The notes below the pieces were generated by a model that worked only from the letters and a program-made list of their open reading frames with translations, was not told where the DNA came from and did not search any database. Below are positions 6,568 to 13,895 of a stretch of DNA of 18,611 nucleotides, one piece after another. The stretch is from CAYWTX01 sp964461295 (GTDB taxonomy: Bacteria; Planctomycetota; Phycisphaerae; SM23-33), in the NCBI GenBank assembly GCA_964461295.1, contig CAYWTX010000535.1, positions 1 through 18,611 on the forward strand, written 5' to 3'. Position 1 is the first letter of the stretch, and every line of letters starts with the position of its first letter. Both the position numbers and the translations under genes were made by a program.

Positions 6568-8166
6568 ATGATTGCACATCAGGACAACACAACCGAGGAG
6601 CGTCGGCAGGCGGTGCAGGAGAAGATCGACGCGACCAGGTCCATGTCCGAGCGGAATCGGTTGGGTCAGTTTGCGACACCCAACGCCCTGGCCGTCGATA
6701 TTGCGCACTACCTCGATTCGGTTTCAGGCAAACCGGGAAGCATCCGGTTTGCGGATCCCGCCGTCGGTTCGGGGAGTTTCTTTTCGGCAGCCCTGGCGGT
6801 CTTTGGGGCGAAGCGGATCCACAGCGCGGTCGGCATCGAGTTGGACCCGATCTTTGCCCGCGCCGCCCGTGACCTGTGGGCCGGCGACGGCCTGAAAGTC
6901 ATTCAGGGCGACTTCACGCGAGTCGTCGCCGGCGGCGACGCCCCCTCCCCGCCGAACCTTGTCCTGGCCAATCCGCCGTATGTGCGGCATCACCACCTCG
7001 ACCGCGAGACCAAGGAGCGTTTGCAGGCGCTCGCGCATGAGATGGCCGGGGTGGAAGTCAATGGCCTCGCGGGCTTGTACGTCTACTTCCTGCTGCTAGC
7101 CTCGGCATGGATGGAAGAGGGCGGGTACGCGGCGTGGCTCATTCCTTCCGAATTCATGGACGTGAACTATGGAATCGCCCTCAAACGGTTTCTTGCCGAC
7201 CGCGTGACGCTGATTCGCGCGCATCGGTTCAGTCCCGACGACGTCCAATTCGGGGACGCCCTTGTCTCCTCGGTCGTGCTGGTGTTCCGGAAGGCGTTGC
7301 CGCCGGCAGGGCACGGGCCCGAGTTCACGTTCGGCGGCGGCCTGAACGAGCCCTGCGCAAGTGAGCGTGTCCCGATCGAGAAGCTCCGCGGATCGCGAAA
7401 ATGGACCATCTACCCGACCCACGTTGGGAATGACCGGCGTACCCTCAGCGACGGGAACGGTCCGATGCTCAGTGATTTCCTCCGCATCCAGCGCGGCATC
7501 GCCACCGGCGGCAACAAGTTCTTCGTTCTGCAAAGAACGGACGCGAAGCGCCGCGGGCTTCCCGCAAAGTACCTGCGGCCCATCCTGCCCAGCCCTCGCA
7601 ACCTGAGAACCACAGTCATTGAGGCCGATGGCGACGGCTATCCGCTCATCGATCCTCAGCTCTGCCTGATTGATTGCGATCTGCCCGAGGCGCTTGTTGC
7701 AGAGAGGTATCCTGCGCTGTGGCGGTATCTCCAGACGGCGGAATCGTCGGGCATCAGGGGCGGCTATCTCATCAACAAGCGAAACCCATGGTATCGGCAG
7801 GAGCAGCGCGAGCCGTCCCCGTTCCTCTGCACGTACATGGGGCGAGGAACGAACGACAAGCAGCCCTTCCGATTCATCCGCAATCGTTCGCTCGCTATTG
7901 GGACGAACCTGTATCTTATGCTTTACCCGATCAAGGGCCTGGCGATCATGTTTCGCAGACACCCCGAACGCAGCGCCGATCTCCATGAATTGCTGTGTCT
8001 TGTCACGGGTCACGAACTCCGCGGGGAAGGACGCGTCTATGGCGGAGGGTTGAACAAGATCGAACCGAGGGAACTTGGGAGGGTCTCCGCCGCTTCCTTG
8101 GTCGAACGATGGCCTGAACTGGCCGAAACCGTGCAACGGGTCCAGACGGGGAGTTTGTTCCGGTGA
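6568..8166 (+). CDS. N6-adenine DNA methyltransferase of the type II system
   Basis: Predicted 532-residue DNA methyltransferase that would protect the sites cut by the upstream endonuclease. Motif order is that of the TaqI/gamma class: motif X GQFATP at 33-38, motif I FADPAVGSGSFF at 61-72 (SAM binding), an acidic VGIELDP at 88-94, GDFT at 114-117 and the catalytic NPPY at 135-138. Downstream lie YVYFLLLASAWMEEGGYAAW and LIPSEFMDVNYG, then a C-terminal target-recognition region (LRIQRGIATGGNKFFVL and beyond). NPPY implies adenine N6 methylation; with a XamI-like partner the expected target is the adenine of GTCGAC. The ATG lies 5 bases after the endonuclease stop with GAAGAG in front. The TGA at 8164-8166 is followed after 4 bases by the next ATG. 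No frameshift or lost motif is seen, so the system looks active. Confidence 0.9.
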   Translation: MIAHQDNTTEERRQAVQEKIDATRSMSERNRLGQFATPNALAVDIAHYLDSVSGKPGSIRFADPAVGSGSFFSAALAVFGAKRIHSAVGIELDPIFARAARDLWAGDGLKVIQGDFTRVVAGGDAPSPPNLVLANPPYVRHHHLDRETKERLQALAHEMAGVEVNGLAGLYVYFLLLASAWMEEGGYAAWLIPSEFMDVNYGIALKRFLADRVTLIRAHRFSPDDVQFGDALVSSVVLVFRKALPPAGHGPEFTFGGGLNEPCASERVPIEKLRGSRKWTIYPTHVGNDRRTLSDGNGPMLSDFLRIQRGIATGGNKFFVLQRTDAKRRGLPAKYLRPILPSPRNLRTTVIEADGDGYPLIDPQLCLIDCDLPEALVAERYPALWRYLQTAESSGIRGGYLINKRNPWYRQEQREPSPFLCTYMGRGTNDKQPFRFIRNRSLAIGTNLYLMLYPIKGLAIMFRRHPERSADLHELLCLVTGHELRGEGRVYGGGLNKIEPRELGRVSAASLVERWPELAETVQRVQTGSLFR

Positions 8167-8170
8167 GAAC

Positions 8171-10780
8171 ATGGCGCAGGTAGACTCGCATCTCAGCACG
8201 GGGCTGGACGGACTGGACAAGGTCTTCGCGGGGTTGATTCCCGGCGACAACCTCGTCTGGCACGTGGATTCCATCGAGGAGTACATGCCGTTCATCGAGC
8301 CGTACGCCCGCAGCGCGCGGCGGCTGGGGCAGAAGCTCATCTACTTCCGCTTCGCCAAGCACCGCCCGCTGCTGCCGGACAGCACCGACGCCGAGGTGCA
8401 TCGCCTGCGTCCCGAGGAGGGGTTCGAGAACTTCCTGGCCGCGATCCATCGCGTGATCGAGCAGACCGGGCGAGGCGGGTTCTACGTCTTCGACTGCCTG
8501 AGCGACCTGGCCGTGGACTGGTACAGCGACCAGATGCTGGGCAACTTCTTCATGCTCACATGCCCGTACCTGTATGACGTGGAGGCGATCGCCTACTTCG
8601 CGCTGCTGCGGACGGCGCATTCGGCCGAGGCGACCTCGGCGATCAGCGAGACGGCCCAGGTGCTCATCGACGTGTCGAGGCACAAGGGGAAGATCTACAT
8701 TCACCCGCTGAAGGTGCAGCAGCGGTTCAGCCCGACGATGTACATGCTGCACGAATGGGACGGCGAGGAGTTCCGCCCCATGACGGAGTCGGCGAAGATC
8801 GCGGAGATCGTGACGCGAGTTCCCTGGCGGCGCATGGTGGCGCCCGCCCTGGGCATCGGCATCTGGGACGGCACGTTCCTGGAGGCCGAGGAGGTGCTCC
8901 AGGCGATGGCCGACGGCAACCGCCACCCGCAGCGCGAGCGGGAGATCTTCCGGCGCCTGGTGCGGATGGCCATCAGCCGCGACGACCGCGTGTACCGGCT
9001 GATCGAGGAATACATGTCGCTGGCCGACCTGGTGGAGATCGGCAAGCGGATGATCGGCACGGGGCTGGTGGGCGGCAAGACGGTGGGGATGCTGCTGGCG
9101 CGGGCGATTCTGGGGCGCCACGACGGGCGCTGGGAGGATCTGCTGGAGCGGCACGATTCGTTCTTCGTCGGCAGCGACGTGTTCTACACGTTCCTGGTCC
9201 GCAACGGCGTGTGGTGGGTGCGCCAGGGGCAGCGCGACCCGCAGGCCTTCCTGGAAGGCGCCGAGCGAGCGCGGTCGAGCATCATCCGCGGCACGTTCCC
9301 CGATTCCATCATCCGCCAGTTCGCCGACATGCTCGACTACTTCGGCCAGTCGCCCATCATCGTGCGATCCTCCAGCCTGCTGGAGGACAATTTCGGCAAC
9401 GCCTTCGCCGGCAAGTACGAGAGCGTGTTCTGCGCCAACCAGGGCTCACGCGACAAGAGGCTGGAGGACTTTCTCTCGGCCGTGAGGACGATCTACGCCA
9501 GCACGATGAGCCGCAAGGCGTTGGAGTACCGGGCGGCGCGGGGGCTGCTGGACCGCGACGAGCAGATGGCGCTGCTGGTGATGCGCGTGTCGGGGTCGGT
9601 GCAGGGGCGGCTGTTCTACCCGCACGCCGCGGGCGTGGGGTTCTCGTACAACCCCTACTGCTGGAGCGAGGAGATCGACCCGGAGGCGGGGATGCTGCGG
9701 CTGGTGTTCGGGCTGGGCACGCGGGCGGTGGACCGCGCCGACGACGACTACACCCGGGTGGTGGCGCTGAACGCGCCGCACCTTCGCCCGGAGGGCGACT
9801 TCCAGGAAGTGCGGAAGTACGCGCAACGCAAGGTGGACGTGCTGAACCTGGAGGCCAACCAGGTCGTGTCGATGTCCTTCGCGGACGTGGCGGCCCAGAG
9901 CCCGTCGCTGGCGCTGGAGATGTTCGCCTCGGCCGACGAGGAGCAGCTTCGCCGCGCGGCCGAGACGGGCAAGGCGACGACGTTCGCGTGGGTGCTGACG
10001 TTCGAGAAGCTGCTGGCGGGCACGGCTTTCGTGGGCGACATGCGCGAGATGCTCAGCGTGCTGGAGCGGGCGTACGAATTCCCGGTCGACGTCGAGTACA
10101 CGCTGAACTTCGTGGACGGGCGCCACGAGATCAACCTCGTGCAGTGCCGCCCGCTGCCGGTGAACCGGCGGACGGGGGCCGAGATACCCAAGGAGATTCC
10201 CGACGCGGACGTGGTGCTGTCGTGCCGCGGGCCGGTGATCGGGCCGGGGCGCGTGCTGGCCGTGAACCGCATCATCTACGTGCTGCCGGCGACGTACGGG
10301 CAGCTCGCGGTGCGCGACCGCTACGCCATCGCGCGGACCATCGGCCAACTCACGCACTTGGACGGGGCGAAGGCGGCCGAGACGATCCTGCTGATGGGCC
10401 CGGGGCGGTGGGGGACGACGACGCCGTCGCTGGGCGTGCCGGCCGGGTTCGGTGAGATCTCGCCGGTGTCGGCGCTGTGCGAGATCGTGGCGATGCGCGA
10501 CGACCTGGTGCCGGACGTCTCGCTGGGCACGCACTACTTCAGCGACCTGGTGGAGACGGACATCCTGTACATGGCCTTCTTCCCCAATCGCGACGGCAGC
10601 TTCCTGAGCAAGGAGTTCTTCGAGCTGTCGCCCAACCGCCTGCGCGAGCTGCTGCCGGAGGCGGCCGAATGGGAGCACGTCATCCGCGTGATCGACAGCC
10701 CGCTGACGCGCCCGGTGCTCCTCTCGGCCGACAGCCTGCACCAGAACGTGCTGTGCTACCTGCGGCGCGAGGAGGGGTGA
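8171..10780 (+). CDS. PEP/pyruvate-binding domain (PPDK_N-like) protein with degenerate KaiC-like N-terminus
   Basis: Predicted 869-residue cytoplasmic protein. Residues 1-220 resemble a KaiC/RecA-type domain: it opens with LSTGLDGLDKVFAGLIPGDN, but where a Walker A GxxxxGKT should stand it has IPGDNLVWHVDS, so ATP binding there is doubtful. FYVFDCLSDLAVDWYSD (104-120) sits where a Walker B-like strand would be. Residues about 285-665 match the ATP-grasp PEP/pyruvate-binding domain: GTGLVGGKTVGMLLAR (K303), PIIVRSSSLLEDNFGNAFAG (R399), FGLGTRAVDR, and INLVQCRPLP closing the domain. The phosphohistidine swivel (TSH motif) and TIM-barrel domain of PEP synthase/PPDK are absent. The last ~200 residues form a separate conserved-looking region (LLMGPGRWGTTTPSLGVP at 740-757, LGTHYFSDLVETDI at 785-798). 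Function is unknown; phosphotransfer or nucleotide sensing is a guess. ATG 8171 is 4 bases after the methyltransferase stop, with GGTGAG overlapping that stop, so translation may be coupled. Confidence 0.8.
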   Translation: MAQVDSHLSTGLDGLDKVFAGLIPGDNLVWHVDSIEEYMPFIEPYARSARRLGQKLIYFRFAKHRPLLPDSTDAEVHRLRPEEGFENFLAAIHRVIEQTGRGGFYVFDCLSDLAVDWYSDQMLGNFFMLTCPYLYDVEAIAYFALLRTAHSAEATSAISETAQVLIDVSRHKGKIYIHPLKVQQRFSPTMYMLHEWDGEEFRPMTESAKIAEIVTRVPWRRMVAPALGIGIWDGTFLEAEEVLQAMADGNRHPQREREIFRRLVRMAISRDDRVYRLIEEYMSLADLVEIGKRMIGTGLVGGKTVGMLLARAILGRHDGRWEDLLERHDSFFVGSDVFYTFLVRNGVWWVRQGQRDPQAFLEGAERARSSIIRGTFPDSIIRQFADMLDYFGQSPIIVRSSSLLEDNFGNAFAGKYESVFCANQGSRDKRLEDFLSAVRTIYASTMSRKALEYRAARGLLDRDEQMALLVMRVSGSVQGRLFYPHAAGVGFSYNPYCWSEEIDPEAGMLRLVFGLGTRAVDRADDDYTRVVALNAPHLRPEGDFQEVRKYAQRKVDVLNLEANQVVSMSFADVAAQSPSLALEMFASADEEQLRRAAETGKATTFAWVLTFEKLLAGTAFVGDMREMLSVLERAYEFPVDVEYTLNFVDGRHEINLVQCRPLPVNRRTGAEIPKEIPDADVVLSCRGPVIGPGRVLAVNRIIYVLPATYGQLAVRDRYAIARTIGQLTHLDGAKAAETILLMGPGRWGTTTPSLGVPAGFGEISPVSALCEIVAMRDDLVPDVSLGTHYFSDLVETDILYMAFFPNRDGSFLSKEFFELSPNRLRELLPEAAEWEHVIRVIDSPLTRPVLLSADSLHQNVLCYLRREEG

Positions 10781-11331
10781 AGCGGGGAGGAGGGCCGAGT
10801 GAGCAAGAGGGCGACGGCGCCGACGATGACGATGGGCAGGACGAGGTACGCGGCGTCGAGTTCGGTGACGGCGGGGACATCGTTGGCGAATTCGGCCAGC
10901 GTCACCTTGCCGTAGTCGACGGCCTTCTCCAGCGGCAGGGCGAAGGACTCGTACGTCAGGATGTAGACCATCGCGCCGCCGAACATGCCGACGACGGTGA
11001 CCAGCGCGTCCAGCCGCCCGGCCGCGGCGCAGGCCAGGCCGGTACCCGGACAGTAGCCCGTCGTGCCGAAGCCGATGCCCAGCACCGCCCCGCCGACGGC
11101 GGCGGCGACCAGCACGGCCGGCTTGACGTCGAAGTTCGCCAGGCCCAGCAAGCTGAGCACCCACGTTCCGAGCATTCCGGTCAGCACGAACACGGCGATC
11201 ACGCGCATCGCGTGGAAGTCCTTCAGCCGCAACGTGCCGACGATGCGGTCGGGGTCGGCCAGGCCGGAGAGGATGAGGTTCGCGCCGAACAGAGCGCCGA
11301 TCAACAGGGGCAGGAGGATGTCCGGAGGCAT
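10756..11331 (-). CDS. YeeE/YedE family membrane protein, short half (DUF6691-like)
   Basis: Predicted 191-residue integral membrane protein with about four to five hydrophobic helices: ILLPLLIGALFGANLILSG, MRVIAVFVLTGMLGTWVLSL, AVLVAAAVGGAVLGIGFG, VTVVGMFGGAMVYILTY and a C-terminal LVLPIVIVGAVALLLT. The signature GFGTTGYCPGT carries the conserved Cys of this family. YeeE/YedE proteins import reduced sulfur compounds such as thiosulfate. In many bacteria the transporter is split into two adjacent genes, as here with the upstream gene carrying AHGCTSGQ. GAGG lies 8 bases before the ATG. The gene is convergent with the PEP/pyruvate-binding gene and overlaps its 3' end by 25 bases. Substrate is unproven. 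Confidence 0.8.
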   Translation of the reverse strand: MPPDILLPLLIGALFGANLILSGLADPDRIVGTLRLKDFHAMRVIAVFVLTGMLGTWVLSLLGLANFDVKPAVLVAAAVGGAVLGIGFGTTGYCPGTGLACAAAGRLDALVTVVGMFGGAMVYILTYESFALPLEKAVDYGKVTLAEFANDVPAVTELDAAYLVLPIVIVGAVALLLTRPSSPLHPSSRRR

Positions 11332-11346
11332 GTGCGAGTCCTCAAA

Positions 11347-11441
11347 GTGTCCAGTGTCCAGTGTCGAGTGTCCAGTGTCGGGTGTCGGGTGTCGGGTGTC
11401 CTAAGAGTGTCGGGTGTCAAGAGTGTCGGGTGTTGGGTGTC
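11347..11441. repeat. 7-bp GTGTCNN tandem repeat
   Basis: GTGTC recurs twelve times plus one GTGTT variant across 95 bases. It is mostly spaced every 7 bases, with the two variable bases CA, GA or GG, and is interrupted twice by AAGA-type spacers. On the minus strand it reads GACAC separated by CC, TG or TC. It sits between the two YeeE/YedE genes, starting only 15 bases upstream of the second ATG, so it lies in the leader of that gene. Such arrays are prone to slippage and copy-number change. Confidence 0.85.
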
Positions 11442-11448
11442 ATTAGCG

Positions 11449-11496
11449 GGCGAGCTTGCTCGCCGTGTCCGCGGGATCGCGGGCACGAATGCCCGC
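11449..11496. repeat. Two adjacent palindromes behind the first YeeE/YedE gene
   Basis: GGCGAGC-TT-GCTCGCC (11449-11464) and GCGGGCA-CGAA-TGCCCGC (11479-11496) are separated by 14 bases. The second ends 2 bases before the TAA (minus strand) of the upstream YeeE/YedE gene. As RNA they would form two hairpins between the operon partners, which could attenuate or stabilise the transcript. They may instead be one composite dispersed repeat. Confidence 0.6.
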
Positions 11497-11497
11497 G

Positions 11498-12064
11498 TTA
11501 CTCAATCTTCGGCGTCTTGCGGTAGAACAGCAGGGCCGTCAGCATCGCGAACGCGAACAGCGTCACCGTGAACGGCAAGGCCGACAGCGAGAGCTGCGCC
11601 CAGCCGCTGGCGAACTGCCCGCTCGTGCAGCCGTGGGCCAGGCGGGCGCCCATCAGGATCAGGAAGCCGCCGGCCAGGCCCACCAGCAGCCGCAGGGCCG
11701 TTGAGGAGTGGTTGGCCCTCCACCACACGGTGCCGGCCCGCAGCCGCCACAGGCCCGCGATGACCGCGGCCAGCAGCGCCCCGGCCACGAGACCCACGTC
11801 CAGCCAGAAGCCCTTGCCGAGGGCGCCGTAGGTCTTGTTGGGCGTCACCTTGCCGGTCTTGGGGTCGGCCTTGTCGCCGATGAGGGAATGCCCGGCCGCG
11901 TAGTTGGCATCGATCTGCCGGACGGCCAGGGCGTCGACGACGACGAACTGCGTGGACACGCCGAGCGGCTTGTCGACGGCGACGGCGAGAACCTGCGTGA
12001 GGCCCAACAGAAGCCCGCCCAGCCACCAAGGCAGCGGCGGCTTGCGTACGCGAAGCTCTTCCAT
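11498..12064 (-). CDS. YeeE/YedE family membrane protein, long half
   Basis: Predicted 188-residue integral membrane protein. Helices appear at about 12-31 (PPLPWWLGGLLLGLTQVLAV), about 88-106 (VGLVAGALLAAVIAGLWRL), about 126-144 (LLVGLAGGFLILMGARLAHG) and about 159-180 (LPFTVTLFAFAMLTALLFY). The family signature GARLAHGCTSGQFASGWAQL includes the conserved Cys thought to relay the sulfur substrate; GVSTQF near residue 35 is also typical. A hydrophilic loop (about 50-85) is rich in Lys, Asp and Gly. AAAGGAG lies 7 bases before the ATG, a strong ribosome-binding site. It is the first gene of a two-gene minus-strand unit with the GYCPGT-containing half 166 bases downstream. Uptake of thiosulfate or a related sulfur compound is inferred from family. 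Confidence 0.8.
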   Translation of the reverse strand: MEELRVRKPPLPWWLGGLLLGLTQVLAVAVDKPLGVSTQFVVVDALAVRQIDANYAAGHSLIGDKADPKTGKVTPNKTYGALGKGFWLDVGLVAGALLAAVIAGLWRLRAGTVWWRANHSSTALRLLVGLAGGFLILMGARLAHGCTSGQFASGWAQLSLSALPFTVTLFAFAMLTALLFYRKTPKIE

Positions 12065-12126
12065 GCGGAAACTCCTTTTGCATCTTCAACGGACACCGTG
12101 GCAACGTTACATAGGCCGCGGACTTT

Positions 12127-12317
12127 CTTCAGCCTGAAGGGCTGACGGATTACAGCCCAGGGCAACGCCCTGGGTACCCATGCCCCTTGCGTCAAGCCCT
12201 GAAGGGGCGAGGGAATGGTTCCGCGCACTTCCGCCGCCCTTACAGGGCTTGTTCTCTGGTGCTCCGGCACCCAGGGCGTTGCCCTGGGCTTCATTCCATC
12301 AACCCGCTGGGCTGAAG
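12127..12317. repeat. Symmetric inverted pair of an 83-bp palindromic repeat
   Basis: Two units face each other: 12127-12209 (plus) and 12235-12317 (minus), with 25 bases between. Each carries CTTCAG, a palindromic core, and an AAGCCCTG(A/T)A-type hairpin. The cores AGCCCAGGGC-AACGCCCTGGGT at 12154-12175 and its exact reverse complement at 12269-12290 are identical over 22 bases. Spacings agree to the base on both sides: 27 from CTTCAG to the core and 19 from the core to the third motif, while sequence between the motifs differs. No ORF of note or transposase lies within. A third unit is at 334-419. The pair occupies most of the gap between the YeeE/YedE start and the methyltransferase 3' end and would fold into a long cruciform. 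Confidence 0.85.
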
Positions 12318-12381
12318 ATGCCCGCAACGCAGCTACAGTGTCCTTCAACGCGGCGAACCGGCGGGGGTCTTGTGGCAAGCC

Positions 12382-13122
12382 TCACCTCGTTCTTGTCGCC
12401 ACGGCCAGCACTCGCCGCGAGTGGCGGCTGATGCGTCCCAGCGGCGGGAAACCCAGCAGCCGCACGTCAGCGAAGCCCGCGCGGCGGAGCAGCTCGCGCA
12501 GCTCCGGCCCGCTGTAGATGCGGATCGAGAGCCGCCGCCGTTCGGTGCGCCCGCCGGAGGACACCGTCCACGTGTCGCGGATGCGGCTGACGCGGGCGTC
12601 CCAACTGTGGCGGTGGAGGATGCGCACGCCGGAGACGGTCTCGTCGCTGCTGGGGCGGAAATTATTCACCAGCCACGACTTGTTCAGCCCCTCGACGAGG
12701 AACCGTCCGCCGGGACGCAGGCCGCGCAGCACGCGGCGGCAGAAGTCGAGGTTGTCCCGCTCGCTGAAGTAGCCGAAGCTGCCGAACCAGTTGAATGCCG
12801 CGTCGAACTCGCCGTCGAAGTCGATCCGCCGCATGTCGGAGCGAACAAAGCGGGCGTCCACGCCGGCCCTTCGGGCGGCAGCCCGGGCCGTGCGGAGGTA
12901 CCCGGCCGTCAAGTCCACGCCGGTCATTCGCAGGCCCATGGCGGCCAGGGGGATCGTCAGCCGCCCCATGCCGCAGGGCATGTCCAGAACGCTCTGCCCC
13001 TTGCGCACGCCCAGCAGCCGCCTGACGGTCTTGGCCTGGCCAAGCGTGCGCTCGGGCGCGAACTGGCGCGACAGGACGCGCTTGTACAGCCCGCCGAAGA
13101 ACTCCTCGAACCACGCGCTCAT
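12382..13122 (-). CDS. Class I SAM-dependent methyltransferase (second gene of pair)
   Basis: Predicted 246-residue Rossmann-fold methyltransferase. Motif I is SVLDMPCGMGRLTIPLA at 44-60, with the acidic ribose-binding residue at D70 (MTGVDLT) and a third-strand DFDGEFDAAFNWFGSFGYF segment. LRGLRPGGRFLVEGLN is the usual strand-4 region. A C-terminal strand (RIYSGPELRELLRRAGFADV) is typical of small-molecule methyltransferases. Substrate unknown. Its ATG (13122-13120) overlaps the TGA of the upstream methyltransferase as ATGA, so the two are translationally coupled. The open frame extends further upstream, but that extension is Arg-rich and overlaps the other gene, so this start is preferred. 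Confidence 0.85.
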   Translation of the reverse strand: MSAWFEEFFGGLYKRVLSRQFAPERTLGQAKTVRRLLGVRKGQSVLDMPCGMGRLTIPLAAMGLRMTGVDLTAGYLRTARAAARRAGVDARFVRSDMRRIDFDGEFDAAFNWFGSFGYFSERDNLDFCRRVLRGLRPGGRFLVEGLNKSWLVNNFRPSSDETVSGVRILHRHSWDARVSRIRDTWTVSSGGRTERRRLSIRIYSGPELRELLRRAGFADVRLLGFPPLGRISRHSRRVLAVATRTR

Positions 13123-13895
13123 GGGTTTGCCCGCGGAGCAAAGACAAACTGCCGCAGATGCCACTCGATGGTGTGCTCGCCGCGCCCGCCGGCGGCCAGA
13201 GAACGCAACTCTTGTTCGAGAGCGGCGACGGCGACGGCCCCGGCGTGGGACCGCACAAACGGGTCGGCCTTCCACGCCTGCATGTTCATGACGAACATCT
13301 CGGCGACGGTCGCGACCGCGCCGGGGATGATGGCGAGGTCGCTACGGCGGGGATTGGCGCCGCCCGAAATTTCGTTGGCGACGTACAGCTTCTTGCCGCC
13401 GTGCTCCAGCATGGCGCGGACTATGTCCATGTATTGCTCGAAGGCCGGCAGCGTGGTGTGGATCGCCTCGGTCTCCTCGACCAGCAACAGGCCGTGCGGG
13501 GAAAGCTGTGTCGCCCACGCGGCCAGGGCATCCAGCGGGCGGTGCAGGTGCGTAAGAAGGAATCGGCAGAAGAGCAGGTCGAATGGCCCGCCCGGAAGGG
13601 GCGTCACCGTCACGTCGTGCTGGATGAACCGCACGCCCGGCGTGGCGGTTGTCTCGGCGAGGCGGATGAAGGCGGGCGAGTTGTCGAAACCGACGACGCC
13701 GGCGCAGTCATTTGCGCGGGCGAGCAGGTGCGTGGTGTGTCCCGGCCCGCAGCCGAGGTCGGCCGCCGCTTGCGGCGGCTGCGCGCAACCCGCGACGGCG
13801 CGGCGGATGAACGCCTCGGTGGTGGGCGCGAACATCTCAGCCAGCATGCCGAGCCGCCTCGCGGCCAGGTCGCTGTCGCCGAAGTGGTACTTCAT
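13119..13895 (-). CDS. Class I SAM-dependent methyltransferase (first gene of pair)
   Basis: Predicted 258-residue methyltransferase. Motif I is AADLGCGPGHTTHLLA at 44-59, with the acidic residue at D71 (VVGFDNS). The post-I region has VRFIQHDVTVTPLPGGPFDL, then LLFCRFLLTHLHRPLDALAA and LSPHGLLLVEETEAIHTTLP, resembling the UbiE/type 11 group. The second half (about 160-258) has no motif I recognise. It begins MKYHFGDSD, a common start for this group. No clear ribosome-binding site is visible. A CCGGT-GAT-ACCGG palindrome lies 5 to 17 bases upstream of the ATG and could be an operator or mask initiation. It overlaps the next gene by four bases. Substrate unknown. Confidence 0.85.
   Translation of the reverse strand: MKYHFGDSDLAARRLGMLAEMFAPTTEAFIRRAVAGCAQPPQAAADLGCGPGHTTHLLARANDCAGVVGFDNSPAFIRLAETTATPGVRFIQHDVTVTPLPGGPFDLLFCRFLLTHLHRPLDALAAWATQLSPHGLLLVEETEAIHTTLPAFEQYMDIVRAMLEHGGKKLYVANEISGGANPRRSDLAIIPGAVATVAEMFVMNMQAWKADPFVRSHAGAVAVAALEQELRSLAAGGRGEHTIEWHLRQFVFAPRANP

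Noticed and set aside
8171..8830. N-terminal domain considered as an active KaiC/RecA ATPase
   Set aside because: The Walker A GxxxxGK(S/T) is absent at the expected place (IPGDNLVWHVD), so I describe only a degenerate fold resemblance.
8171..10780. Full PEP synthase or pyruvate phosphate dikinase
   Set aside because: There is no TSH phosphohistidine motif and no PEP-utilising barrel; only the ATP-binding PPDK_N domain is present.
5603..10780. A three-gene defence system including the PEP/pyruvate-binding protein
   Set aside because: The 4-base spacing is suggestive, but the protein's composition matches the native neighbours and I know no defence system with this partner. Insertion of the restriction genes next to a resident gene explains it more simply.
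11347..11441. GTGTC array considered as a CRISPR array
   Set aside because: The period is only 7 bases, there are no unique spacers of CRISPR length, and no cas genes are present.
12127..12317. Inverted repeat pair considered as an insertion sequence
   Set aside because: There is no transposase ORF between or beside the arms, and no target-site duplication is evident. The third copy shows that it is a small dispersed repeat.
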